DNA of 64,000 nucleotides from Scatophagus argus (Eukaryota > Chordata > Actinopteri > Scatophagidae): NCBI RefSeq assembly GCF_020382885.2, contig NC_058499.1, positions 554,501 to 618,500 on the forward strand, read 5' to 3'. The notes beneath the pieces were generated by a model that saw nothing but the letters and a program-made list of their open reading frames with translations, was not told the DNA's origin and did no database searches. This document shows positions 52,624 through 64,000 of this stretch, piece by piece. The translations under genes were made by a program, and so were the position numbers. Position 1 is the stretch's first letter. Each line of letters opens with the position of its first letter.

Positions 52624-55346
52624 CTGAAACAGACACACACAGGTGAGGTGAGATCAGATGAGATCAGGTTACTTAAGGACATGTCCTGGTTGAGACACGC
52701 TGCTTTCTGCTGCCTCACTTTTCGAAAATGTCCTCGAACAGGCTGGAGGTCAGTGGACGATGGTGTTTGAGCTCCTCCAGGTAAGAAAAGTCTCCGTTCA
52801 GGATCACCTTCTGGTACAAAATCTCTGCCCAGTCCGGACTGTAGCTGTACGCCTCCGACACCACAAACACCTGAGACACACAAACACCGGATGTAATCCA
52901 CGGTCTGACCGCGTGAGGACGTCTGAGCTTCTGCATCATCAGGCGCTACCTCACAGGACACTTATGGACAACAGAACAACTATGTGTTGACATGCTGACA
53001 TTTGGCTTGTTAGCATGCAACACAGTTAGCATTTTAGCATCTGGGCCTGATATAACTTTTAGCTTGTTGCAGTAGTAGGTGTAAAAATAGCAGGCGTTAA
53101 CATGTCATCTTAATAATATTAACATATTAACATGCTAAACAGATGTTAACATTGTAACCCTTAGCTTGTTAGCATTTAACATAAATATGTAAACGTGGAC
53201 AAATGTACACGTGAAAACATGCTAAACATTAGCATGTTAACATGTCACTATATAGTATGTAATGTAAACTGAACATTTGCTGCAACAGCAGACAAAAAAA
53301 CATTAAACATCTGATGATTTGGAAAAGTTCAGTGTAAGATTTAATTTGTAGAGAATAAAACATTTCCACAAACAGACCTGATAACATCGAGGCAGCGACG
53401 TAACGGCGCTAAGCAGCTCCGCAGGTCGCAGGTTGATGATGCGCAGGTTAGAACCCTGGTTCAGGAAGTGCAGCTGAAGAGCGACCAGCTTAGCTGTCCG
53501 AACACAGCGAGTCGCCTGGCGTACACACGAGTCCTGGAAACACACACATGGAGTTGATGTCTTTGTCTTTGTCAGGGTATTGAAGGCTAATGAGAAGTTA
53601 AAGCACCTTGGAGAAGCTCTCCGCAGCGTCCTTCAGCAGATCCAACACTTTGACCAACAAACTCTTCAGTTCAGGAGTGACGACTGGTCATAGAAAAACA
53701 ACAGATTAAGACATGTATTGAGTCGTTGCTGTGTTTTTGTGTTGGCTAGCTGTTAGCACTGAGCTGGCTCACCCCACGCCTGAGACTCAATCATCTTCAG
53801 CTGTGTTCTGGCAGCCATCTCGTGGTTTTCTCCAATCTCCCTCCTCATGCTGAAAAACAGCGCCACCATGTTGTGTTTCTCGCTGTCTGCAGGAAGGAAG
53901 CGCTTGATATAGTCCAGCAGGGCTGTCTTCAGACTGGAGCTCTGCAGTGTGGCAACAATTAAGATCAGGTGAACATGGAGTCAGCAGGTGTCAGGATGAA
54001 GGAAACACATTCAGGTCAGTTTAAATGTTGTCTCACGGCTCCATCTGACCAACATTTTTCTGCTCTTTATCAACACTGACATTTAAATCAATGCCACTTT
54101 TTTAATAAATGTGATAAAATTGTGTTCGAAAAAGAAACCAAAACCCTCTCTGTAAATGTTTCACATTTTAATGTGAATCGTCGGTGCATGAAATGGTCGA
54201 GCCTGTGAGAATTATTTGGTAAATGAAGAGCAGTGTTTCTATTGAAATATTTAGGAGTTATGAATAAATATAAGATTAATCTGGCATTGGGGAAAGGTAG
54301 CAGAAAGGATAAAATCTTTTTAACATGTAATATTACTTTAATTATTGCATATTAACATATGAGAACTGTCAGTGTGTATGTGTGCCATCGACACATAAAG
54401 ATGGCCGACGTGTCTCCACTTCCTCCCACTGTACAAAAGTGAAGCCAAAATATCCCTGATACGAGTGCATTTGGAGCCAGAGTCTGTGCAGTAGTGATCG
54501 GTAGGTGGAGCTGCTGTATTGAATTCCCGCCCACACACCCATCTGAGCCAATCAGGAGCAGCACTCAGCTGTCAATCATGATGTTCCAGCCCCTTTTTAT
54601 AGCATCAAATAACTAATTAAAACCAAACTGATCAGAAAAATGGGGTTTGTAACCGATACTGCAGCCAGCCACCAGGGGGCATCCAGATGTTTTGGCTTCA
54701 CTTTAGGGGAGCCCTCATGTCCTCATCTTTGTATACAGTCAGTGGTTTTGTCCACCTGTCCTCTGTCCGTGTCCATTTTCTTCCTCAGCAGCATCTCAAA
54801 GCGATGGTTCTGGTGCAGCAGGTCGAAGACGTATGTCATCTCATTATACCTGCCGATGCCTGTCAGCAGGCGCACCTGCAGGTGCGCACACACACACACA
54901 CACACACACACAAGAAAAGAAAAGGAAAACAACTTCATGCAGATGAATCAGTGAGCTAAAATCCATTTTCTGTCTAATCAAACATGAAGTGGATTTACGT
55001 GCCCTGAGACACACGACAACAAGCTGTCCGCTCTGTGGGTTAGTGGGCGGAGCTTACCAGCAGGCTGAAGTGCTCTCCTGGAGCGAGGTAGGTGTGGCTG
55101 AGGTGTCGAGCAGCTTGGAGCACTCTGACAATCCCCTCCATGTTACAGGTGAGACTAAAGCAGTCATGAGCCACGATCAGCAGCTCTACGACTACAGGAG
55201 AGGAAGTGGACTCTGTTTTAAACATTAGAATTGTGTTATGGTGTCATGTTGTGATGTCACATTTCAATCTGCTGTTGAGTCTGCACAGCTAAAGTGTAAA
55301 CACAACAAAGTATCCACTGCTGCTTTAGATGTTTCACACTCTTCAC

Positions 55347-55377
<31 letters not shown>

Positions 55378-58300
55378 CGTACTGCAGTTCAGATCCCGCA
55401 GTGGGACAGCGGTGATGTTTTCCAGCAGTTTGAGCCCCACCAGGTTCGGATCGTCACACAGTTTGATCAGCTGGACCAGCGAGTCCCGGCCCTCCGACGG
55501 CCTGAACACCTGCCTCTCTGCTGAGACACATGGACACACACGATGTCCAACAATGTCCATAACCGATTAATTGTTGAAGTCACACTCATCCTCGCATTTT
55601 AGACTGTTGGTCGGACGAAAGCTGCAGGCATTTTTCTGTACTTTTTCACCAAAAGGTGCTGGCATTTCATTACACTCTTATCTAGATTATCCCCTCGGGT
55701 TGCCTCAGAGTAACGCAAAGAGCACCATTCATGCTTTGACTGTGAGAGCAAGCCAAACCAGTGTTATCTGATCTCACCAGACGGCAGCTCCTGGGTGGAG
55801 GCCAGCAGCGCCTGCACCACAGTGGAGGAAACCAGCTCGGCCACAGAGTCTGCTGAGAGACCCTGAGCTTTGATGAAGGCCTGAGCCTTCCTGAAGCGCT
55901 CCGGCTGGTCCCACAGCAGCAGCTTCTCCAGCACTGAGCGAGCTTCCTCCCTGCAGATCTGACTGAAGGAACACTGCAGCTCCTGGAAGGGACACGGAAC
56001 ACATCAGGGAGAAACGTGAAACATTAAAGACTTCAACGTGAACCTTCTTCACTTCCTTCTGTCAGTAACAGAATCCGAAGTTTTCCGAAATGACAGCTTC
56101 CAGCACTTATTTCTTCTGAGGACATGCAGTATTGGCTGACTGACCAGTACCTTGGAGAGCTGGTACAGGCTGAGGACTTGTTTGCAGTAGTTGTTGCCAT
56201 GGTGACACTGATCCACCAGTTTCTGGAGCTGGACAGCAACCTCGTCATCAGGGAGGGGGAACATCGCGAGAGACATGAGGCTGCTGACGGAGGGAGCTGC
56301 AGAAGATCCATGGTGTGTTAGGGGAGTTCCTCAGGGTTCGATTTCAGGTCCTATACCGTTTTCAGGTTGTCTAAAGTATTTTAACCTGCTGAGATGCTGC
56401 CAGTATCGTCATTAGTACATATTATTTATAGATGAACCTAACCAGCAGTATCTCAAGTCATTAAAGTTTACTCCACATTCTCTGCCATTCAAGTGAGGAA
56501 CACACTCATGCGTCAACGATTAAGATCCAATAACTTGTGTTGTCCTGAAATGAGACATTTTGTATCATGATTACTTCTACTTACTTACTACTACTTCATA
56601 CTTTATATTTTTTAAGAACAGAAGTAACATTTGGTACTGGTACTTTTACTTAAAAGATCAGTAAAAGATCAGAGGACTTGTTCCACCACTGGACTGATGT
56701 GGACAGATGAAGGTGTGGGGAGCTTACAGCTTTTGATGCTGGTCCTGGGCTGAACCTCCGATGCTTCCTCTTGTGGGTCAGCTTTCAGTTCTCCAGAGGC
56801 CAGACCTCGGCAGCGCAGCACCACACACATGTCAGGGTGATGCAGGGAGAAATATCGGCAGACCCGGCTGGCTTCATAAATGCTTCCTTCGTCTAATAAC
56901 TGACCAATCAGCACAGACAGAATGCTCCTTTCTTCAGGACTCAGGTCGACGTTCGGCTCCTGCTGCTCCTCCGAGGGACCCAGGAGTCCCTCTAGACTGA
57001 GACACTTCTCTGAGTTCAGGCCTGATATGTTGGACAAGGAGAACTCCTTCATGAGCACTTGAAAAGTGTTCATTTCGGGTGTGATGGCGGGCGGCGGCAG
57101 GTTGAAGACACTCTCCTTCTCCATGGCGACGGTGAGGACGTGTTGTCGGACCCGGCAGATCCACAGCTTTTTCTCCAGGCTTTCCAGCTTGTCCACGGGA
57201 GGTGGACTGAGCAGGGAGAGCCAGTGAGCGGCCAGGCAGAGCAGCAGGCAGCGTTCCTGGACGTCCAGCCACTCTGTCTGAGTCTCTGCAGCCTCCGAGG
57301 AACCTGTGGTCCCAGTTCCAGCCTGGGACAGGAAGAACTGGGAAGCTGATTCTGGGTCAGTGGTGTCGGCCTTCAGCTGATCGTGACATTTCCTCCAGAA
57401 AGCGACTCGTGTTTCCAGCCGTCTCCACTGCAGCTTGGACTTCTGGGAGTTTACCTCCTGGAGAAGCTAAGTGGAAGACAGATACGACTCATGAAACCGA
57501 ATCTTGGATATTTTAGTGAACAATATACAACGCGTGTGTGAATGTGAAATCTGAAATCTGGATATGTTCTGTGTGGTGGACCAGACCTGACTGAGCAGCA
57601 GATGCTGGACGGACAGACCGGCCAGCTGAGCGACCTGCCGGGCCTGGCTGTAGTGCCCCCTGCTCTGCAGAGCGTCCACTGTGGCCTGGAACTCCTCCTG
57701 CTGGACGGAGGGAGAACTGCACCGCAGCAGCCGGGGAGACAGGCTGACCTCCGAGCCCTGCAGTAGCTGACTGAGCTGACTCAGCTTCCTGAAGTCCGGA
57801 CCTGAACACAAACACACACAGACACACACACCTGTACTGCTACTGACTGAGAATCTCTGTCTCCATGATTTTGTTTGATGTATTTTCAGACTGTCCCCTC
57901 TCACCGTTTGATTTGAGGAACTTGTCCACGTCGGCCAGCAGCTGCAGCAGGCGGTGGAGGTCGTATTGGGAGGAGCAGCGCTGCAGCATGCTGAGGAGCA
58001 GAACAGAGGCCTGGCTCTCCACCCACTGCAGCGGGAGGCCACTGGAGGGCGCTGGACAACTGTTTCTCAGCTACATCAGTGAGGAGACAGAGATCAGAGA
58101 CATGAAGGCTGACCTGCCTGGTTTCCCTGGTTCTCCTCTACCAGGAGGCGCTGCTCTCCACAGGACAGAGCAACAAATCAGTGGTCTCATTCTAATGAGA
58201 CCACAAACAAACAACTCGTGTGTTTTCTCCCTGGACTGAAATGCATTCATTTTAAGACAACAACGCGCTGCACACTCCTCACTTGAATGCCTGTCTGTCC

Positions 58301-61300
58301 TCTGTCTTTCCTGATCAGACTCTGAGGGGGTCAGATGCTGGCAAAGTGTGGGATGTGATGTTGAGCAATGTAAATAAAATGGACTGATTCATATTCATCA
58401 GTGGTTCAGTGTCTGCTGCAAGGCAAAGTGACAGAATATTTCTTCTGTTTACTTTGTAAATGCAGCGACGGATGATCAAAAAGATGAACTTTTTACCAAT
58501 AACACTTCAAAGAGCGATGAGGGCGACAACATTAATCGATACAGGAAAGACAACACTGAGAGACAGTCAAATGTAAACCCAAGTTTCAGGAAAACTGCAG
58601 AAGAAAATGTGTCCTTACAGTGATGAGGGTCCTCTGAAAGTCCAGCAGCTTCTCTTTGGCCTCAGAGAAGTTCCTGTAGTCACAACACAACTCAAACATC
58701 CTCAAGACCAACACCAGAGGACAGTCCTGAGGGACAAACAAGGACCAAACAGACGTGAGTTACTGACCGAGTTCACTTCTTTCTGTGCGAGGATCATCTG
58801 ACTGGCAGTCAGGCAGAATAAGTTTGACTCAAACGTTTCCCAGAACAACACAGACGTTACACTGGACCTTCAGCAACTGAAAACCTGACAAGGACACAAT
58901 AGAAAAAACTTTCCTCCTCTTTGTTTATGTTAAAAAACTTGCCCCAAATGAAAAGATTAAAATGTGCTGTTTGTTTTCCTGGCAGAGAAGACCGTGTGGG
59001 AACTCTGCTCAATACAGTATGAAGGAAGGAGCTCTAATCCAGTGTGTATAATCCGGTCTGAACAGGCAGGACCTGCCAACATCTGCGTCTCCGTTCAGCG
59101 AGGAAACAGACCGTGTGCTGCACGTCTCAGCTCGGGTTTTTACCCTCTGGAAGAGCTCGAAGCCTCGCAGCAGAGGCCTGATGTGGCCCCGTCCCAGCAG
59201 CGTCCTCCAGATGATTGACAGGTCATGCAGGGTCCACTCGTGGTGCTGGCAGGCTTCGACCAGGTGGGACGTGGCTTCGGCAGCTGCGACATTGTCAACG
59301 GAGGTCAGCACCCACACACACAGGCAGGGCAGCAGCTCCGCCCCCTGGAAAACAGGTGGGACAGTGTTCAAGTCTGCAGATCAAAACATATGTTGTTTAA
59401 GTCACGTTACTATGGAAACCTGTCAAGCACATTACGCTGGAGGGTTAAACTTAGCAGCAAGTTGGGGAGCAAACCTGACATTTTTGTTTTGACACAAACA
59501 AGCAACAGGCTTCAGCCATGTGATGGGGATGCGTGGAGGAGAGGCGACCACGCCCACTCGGGATCAACATTTCATACCATCAGGGCAGCTTGTAGTGCAT
59601 CACCTCCTGTTGTAGAGCATTTCTGTCGCCATCTTAGCTCGTTAGCATGCTAACATTTGCTAATCAGCAGCACACTGAGAGTGTAGTGATTCAGACCAAA
59701 GTGGTGGACACATTAAAATGTTGACCTGATGGTGGCGCTACAAAGAAGAAAAGTCACCGTAGTTCAGTTACAGTCACAGTTCATCCTGAACAAACCACAT
59801 TTGAGTCACACTTCAGTGTTTGTCCTGCCAAAACGATTGGCTTCAGGGTTAGGGTTAGGTATCATTGAATGTTGTTGTTTCCCCTCTGCATATGGACATG
59901 TGTTAACCTGCAGCCTCCAGTGTGTACAGAAATACTTCACGTTACTTCATGTCCTTAATGATCTCCACAGACACTCACAGCTGTTACCGCAGAGCGACCC
60001 ACAGAACATCCAGTCTGAGCAGCACTTTTCTCTCATTAAGGTTTGGCCTTGTTTACAGTTTGGTCATTTGCTAATTCAAATGACCAAACTGTAAATTCAG
60101 GAAAAATTCTCACTTTCGCTTATTGTGTGCAGATGTGGCCTGAAGGTATTTTTATTTGCAGCTTTAATCTGCCTTCTAATCCGAACAAAGTCATCAAATC
60201 AATTTGAAAGCGATGTCCATCCACACTCTTTCTCTTGTCACAACGCAGCTCATTAACATTTCATTTAAACACAGACACACTGTATCACTGTATGAATTTT
60301 ATGGTGGGTTTTTGGGTTTTATTTATTTATTATTTTGTTTTAATTTTTCCATGTTAGTCAACAGTGGCAGGGATCACTGGGTGTGTTTTGCCTGCTTACC
60401 TGCTGACAGGCAGCCATTACAGCCAGTGTTGGGCAGCGCTGCAGCAGCGCCTCCTGCAGCAGGTACCTGCAGGGCGCCGCCTCCTCCTGGCTCTGCAGCA
60501 GGACCTGGAACAGCTCCGTGGGGAGCTCCGAGCTTCCAGGGGCCTGCTCAGAGCTCAGAGAGCCACAGCTCCTACTCTGACTGTACACCTGCAGGTCCTG
60601 AAAGGCCAGACTCAGGTGGGCTTGCAGGGCGGGACCAAACCCACTGGCCAAGGACCTCACCTGGACACAGAAGCACAGAGGAAGGAAAGTGACATGACAT
60701 GACTCAGGCAGAAATGAATGGCCACATTTTAAAACAGACTTGATCCCATCCGTGATATTAATCATGTTATTAATAAACAGCAAAATGTCAGGATCAATCC
60801 AGGTGAGAAGTTGTGCTGCTGCAGAGGAACAGAAACAGAAACAGTGTTGCTGGCACACTGAGTGCATTTCTGGAACATCAAGATCTACGAGCTCCAGCGT
60901 CAGAGCAACAGGCTGCAGTAACACGATCTGACCATCTGTTCATGGGGGCGCTGTGATGTGAGGACATCGTGCAGGTGTGTGCTCACCTGCTGGGGAGGAA
61001 AGTTGTGCAGCTGGACAAACAACAGGAAGTGGACGAACTGTCCGTCATCAGCGCAGTGGGAGGGATAAACAGAGCTGAGCTTCAGGCAGTGGAGCTGACA
61101 GAACTGGACGGGTAACGCCCACTCCTGAGCCGCCTCGTAGGACGACCTGACACACACACAAACATCTGTAACTTTTTTGAACGGACTTAATACATTTTTA
61201 TTTTTCTTCTGTTAGCTACGTTTATCAAATCAGAGCGTGTGCTCAGGAAAGGTTAAAATGTCTGCCGTGTCAGACTGAATAGTGACTGTGTTACACTGAC

Positions 61301-61802
61301 ACTGATAACAAACTGCATTTTCCATCCGTTCAGTCAGTTTTTGTTAATTTGGCAAGTTAGTCTGTAAACACGTGCTCAGTGTTTTCCTTAGGCTGATGTT
61401 CCCGGTCAAAGACTTCACAGCAGCACAATAAAAACACGTAACATCGACTGGATGGCGAAACATCCCGAAACACAGTCTGCCAGTCCACACAGTAAATAAA
61501 ATAAATCAGGTCAGACAAGAGGAGACATAAGTGAGGACCAGCTGTGAGACGAGTGTCTGCATGAAGCTCTTTTGGTTCAGTCAACGTGCTAACATGAAGC
61601 CAGACATCAGTGCTGTGCTGACGTCTGACCTGCAGATGTTCTTCTGCTCCAGGATGTCTGACACCGCAGCTTCCAGGCAGCCAATCAGCTCCTCCGCTAC
61701 CCCGGGCCCCGCCTCCGCCAGCTTCACACCTTTAGACACTGAAAAGAGACAAGTCAGTGTGTGCGTGTGTTTACCCAGTGTGTGTAGAGGCTGTGCTGCA
61801 GC

Positions 61803-61849
<47 letters not shown>

Positions 61850-61887
61850 CCAGTGTGTGTAGAGGCTGTGCTGCAGCAGTGTGTGTG

Positions 61888-61918
<31 letters not shown>

Positions 61919-61966
61919 ACCCAGTGTGTGTAGAGGCTGTGCTGCAGCAGTGTGTGTGTGTGTGTG

Positions 61967-61997
<31 letters not shown>

Positions 61998-62025
61998 ACC
62001 CAGTGTGTGTAGAGGCTGTGCTGCA

Positions 62026-62056
<31 letters not shown>

Positions 62057-62104
62057 ACCCAGTGTGTGTAGAGGCTGTGCTGCAGCAGTGTGTGTGTGTG
62101 TGTG

Positions 62105-62139
<35 letters not shown>

Positions 62140-63971
62140 ACCCAGTGTGTGTAGAGGCTGTGCTGCAGCAGGGTGTGTGTTGTGTTGGTTCCAGTGCTGC
62201 AGGATGGTGTTCAGGGCTTTGATGTCGACCCTCAGCTTCAGGCTGCAGCGTCCCAGCAGCTCACAGAAACAAACGCTCGCTGACGCCACAGACGGCACGT
62301 GGAAACACTGCAGGGCCAAACGGTACGCCTGCTGCCAGGCCTGCTGCAGCCTGACACACACACACACACACACGCTGTCACACTGGACCTTCCTGGACTG
62401 ACAAGCTGTACTTAAGCTTGTTGTACTCACTGCACGGCGACGTCACTGCAGCCGCTCAGCTGCTGGACGAGGAAGGTGGCGTAGGCAAAGGATGGTCGTC
62501 CATGGCGGAGATAATACAGGAAGTCCAGGTTCTCCACCAGAGCGAACCTGGTGACCAGGTGAGGGCTGGAGAAGTGAGGCAGCTCTGACGTTTCTGTGGA
62601 GGACAATAAGGTGACCGTTCACTCTGCAGACCAGGGACTCACACTTACTGAGTCTTACTCCTAATCTCACAGTGTCTGAGGGAAGACGCCGAAGCTTCGT
62701 GAGCTCAAAGCTGGTTTTCGGAGCTCACCTGCAGAGCTGAAGGCGTTTGCTGCCTGCCAGCCAAACAACCTGGACGCGTCCAGAGGATGGAGCGCCTGGA
62801 AAACACAGCACAGAAAGCACTTTCAGCTTCGCTCCAACATGCACACCGTAAGAAGCAGGTCTGCTGTTGTCCACAGGAGAGCAGAGCAGCCCGACCACAG
62901 GACGAACCGACCGACGACAGGTGAGAGCGCACCTGCAGGAGGTGGTAGACGGAGACGTCGGAGGATGGACCGTTTCCTCGCGGTCCAGCAGGGAACAGCG
63001 CGGCCCTCAGTTTGGGGTGGGGGGCCAGCGCCATCTTCAGGAGCTGAGGGTCGACGGTCCTTTCCGATCTGCCCGACCGTTCGCCCTGAACCACAACCTG
63101 CACACAGGAAGCACAGGAAGACCAGCTGAAGATCACAGCAGCCAGAACACCTTTCATATCTCAGGACACGTCCTAACAGACGAGATCAGGAGGGATCGAA
63201 TCTCGTATTGATCATTTCTGAGTCTGAAGGGCACTCGTCAGCTGTGGTGGAGACCGGCGGATCACGATCTCACTTTAAACCAACTAAAATCAGATGACAG
63301 CAGGAAGTCTTATTGTGTAGGATCAAATCAAAGGAACCGCTCAGGGAACAGCTCAAAAGATCAAGAATGCTCCCACCTAATTATTTTAGGGTGGTTTTCA
63401 TCCCTTCCCTATTTATTTATTGATTACTCTCACACAGATGCTCAGTTCAACAGTTTTCAGATTTCTTTAAAGTCAAAGATTTATTTCATTTCATCAATCG
63501 CTTGTTGTGACCCGAGCAGGACAGGAACAGTTCAGTTACTATCGAAGAGTAAAAACGACTTCCTCTCTGGTCGTGTGTGCGGTGAGACTCGGAGTAAAGC
63601 TGATGTCAGTCGCTCTGACGTGGCGTCACCTCATGAAAGCGATCAGGACTTAGCACACAGCTGCCTGCTGACACAACCAGCAGCCATGGAGCTCTGTCAG
63701 ATCACCTGATCAGGTGGCGTCTCTGCTGCCTATTAAATCAGAGCCTCAGTAATGCATTCAAAGTAAAAGTCTGAATCAGAGGCCTGCCGGCTGAGCTCTG
63801 ATGTGACCTCAGAGGTGAAGCCCACCTGGTCGATTCCTCCGGGGGCGAACATGACGGCGGCCAGCGCCAGCAGACTGTGTCCCTCCAACAGCAGGCTGCT
63901 GAGGGACGCCTGGCTGCCCGGTAACAGCACCTGAGCACTGGTTAGACTGGCCTGGAACACCAGCCCTGGAT
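52449..63971 (-). CDS. spg11: Spatacsin (SPG11), C-terminal 1410 residues in 23 exons; gene continues beyond the right edge
   Basis: Exons in transcript order: 63971-63826, 63097-62933, 62795-62729, 62593-62431, 62350-62142, 61738-61630, 61146-60933, 60660-60400, 59344-59144, 58726-58619, 58070-57905, 57801-57587, 57466-56728, 56296-56151, 55982-55778, 55520-55383, 55191-55058, 54875-54756, 53941-53773, 53683-53607, 53533-53378, 52870-52719 and 52623-52449. All phases join. Human spatacsin has 2443 aa, so about 58% is here. Diagnostic blocks include LDFLYYLRHGRPSFAYATFL, CNMEGIVRVLQAA, LLTGIGRYNEMTYVFDLLH, LLDYIKRFLPADSEKHNM and SPDWAEILYQKVILNGDFSY. Known role of the family: with spastizin and AP-5 in lysosome reformation and trafficking; loss causes spastic paraplegia in humans. 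The C-terminal spatacsin domain is helical-repeat-like. The stop (TGA 52451-52449) is near the family's usual end. Confidence 0.95.
54388..54750 (+). mobile_element. MITE-like element, copy 2, ending next to an spg11 splice donor
   Basis: The element shares with 20634-21113 the words ACATAAAGATGGCCGAC, TCTCCACTTCCTCCCACTG, AAAAGTGAAGCCAAAAT, CCAATCAGGAGCAGCACTC and CATCAAATAACTAATT, and ends CTTCACTTTAGGGGAGCCCTC ... TATACAGTCAGTGG. The right end lies only a few bases beyond the donor of the exon 54875-54756. Confidence 0.7.
54885..54913. repeat. (CA)n microsatellite at an spg11 acceptor
   Basis: In transcript sense this is (UG)n, separated from the acceptor at 54876 only by GCGCACCTGCAG. 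There is no ordinary pyrimidine tract between the repeat and the AG. Confidence 0.9.
55346..55378. repeat. (GT)n microsatellite at an spg11 donor
   Basis: In transcript sense the donor (GTACGA) of the exon ending at 55383 runs directly into (CA)n. Confidence 0.9.
56728..57466 (-). CDS. spg11: spg11 large internal exon (739 nt)
   Basis: This is the longest exon of spg11 in the window. It encodes about 246 residues from LLQEVNSQKSKLQWRRLETR through LLCLAAHWLSLLSPPPVDKL, FQVLMKEFSLSNISGLNSEK and LLDEGSIYEASRVCRYFSLH. A Ser/Thr/Glu-rich linker (TGTTGSSEAAETQTE) marks a probable disordered loop between helical parts. The frame is open throughout and both splice signals are good. Confidence 0.93.
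59637..59765 (+). repeat. GTTAGCATGCTAAC-family interspersed repeat, copy 2 (spg11 intron)
   Basis: GTTAGCATGCTAACATTTGC is followed by AATCAGCAGCACA, CAAAGT, ACATTAAAATGTTGACCTGA and TGGTGGCGCTACAAAGAAGAAAAGTCA. It parallels 1690-1880 and is better preserved. Confidence 0.6.
60052..60095. repeat. Inverted repeat: 19-bp perfect arms, 6-bp loop (spg11 intron)
   Basis: The arms 60052-60070 (TTTACAGTTTGGTCATTTG) and 60077-60095 are exact reverse complements around CTAATT. It is far shorter than a typical microRNA precursor. Confidence 0.85.
61772..62172. repeat. Tandem array of six exon-end/donor units with (TG)n spacers (spg11)
   Basis: A core of about 32 bp (CCCAGTGTGTGTAGAGGCTG followed by TGCTGCAGCAG) is repeated six times, separated by (TG)n of varying length. 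Unit starts step by 83, 59, 79, 71 and 75 bp. In transcript sense each core is the last part of the spg11 exon followed by a GTACAC donor; the most distal copy has GTAAAC instead. Confidence 0.9.
62142..62350 (-). CDS. spg11: spg11 exon whose 3' end and splice donor are repeated downstream
   Basis: The exon encodes LQQAWQQAYRLALQCFHVPS and then LGRCSLKLRVDIKALNTILQ up to HPAAAQPLHTL. Its acceptor follows a (TG)n run without a pyrimidine tract. Its donor is GTACACAC, and the last roughly 27 exon bases plus this donor recur five more times in the intron (see the repeat at 61772-62172). Only the first donor keeps frame with the next exon (61738-61630), so it is used in the model. Confidence 0.88.
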
Positions 63972-64000
63972 CTGGAGCAACAGACACTGTTAAATACATA

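Noticed and set aside
60052..60095. microRNA precursor
   Set aside because: The stem is only 19 bp with a 6-nt loop; Drosha substrates need about 33 bp of stem and flanking single-stranded arms.
61771..62430. A 219-codon frame with long His-Thr repeats, and the Cys-Val frames opposite
   Set aside because: These are translations of (CA)n/(GT)n. Only the first part (62350-62142) is real spg11 exon.

Overview
The window is vertebrate nuclear DNA, almost certainly from a ray-finned (teleost) fish. Genes are split into short GT-AG exons. (CA/GT)n microsatellites are abundant. Several interspersed repeats resemble common teleost elements, and the recognised proteins match vertebrate families closely. 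No bacterial, viral or organellar gene was seen. All gene models below were assembled by hand from open frames, splice signals and intron phase; every listed exon chain stays in frame.

Layout, left to right. (1) 1-10.8 kb: the 5' part of immp2l (minus strand), with its first coding exon at 2803-2937, a long 5'UTR intron and a probable promoter/5'UTR exon near 10.69-10.79 kb. (2) 14.97-19.68 kb: complete znf277 (plus strand, 12 coding exons, 432 aa), with a YY1-like site over the start codon. (3) 20.02-27.36 kb: a complete 14-exon minus-strand gene for a C-terminal-motor kinesin (kinesin-14 type, 773 aa) with an N-terminal region I do not recognise. Its 3' end converges on that of znf277, with poly(A) signals about 34 bp apart. 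(4) 27.4-32.3 kb: repeat-rich intergenic DNA, including a GTTAGCTAC array and a perfect 44-bp palindrome. (5) 32.35-50.42 kb: complete chrna7, the nicotinic acetylcholine receptor alpha-7 subunit (minus, 10 coding exons, 517 aa). Its introns hold two tRNA-Val(CAC) genes, one tRNA-Asp(GTC) gene, a LINE 3' end, a tRNA-derived SINE and a roughly 950-bp purine-rich minisatellite. (6) 52.45-63.97 kb: the 3' part of spg11 (spatacsin, minus, 23 exons, about 1410 C-terminal residues), which continues past the right edge.

The genes are not an operon. They are separate housekeeping genes (mitochondrial peptidase subunit, zinc-finger protein, microtubule motor, lysosome/axon protein) plus one ligand-gated ion channel. 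immp2l and znf277 are also neighbours in human 7q31, but DOCK4, which lies between them there, is not seen here.

The most unusual structures are these: a tandem repeat in spg11 that copies an exon end together with its splice donor; CA/UG repeats, a palindrome and transposons sitting directly against splice sites of chrna7 and spg11; the purine minisatellite in chrna7; the 44-bp palindrome; and the unfamiliar N-terminus of the kinesin.
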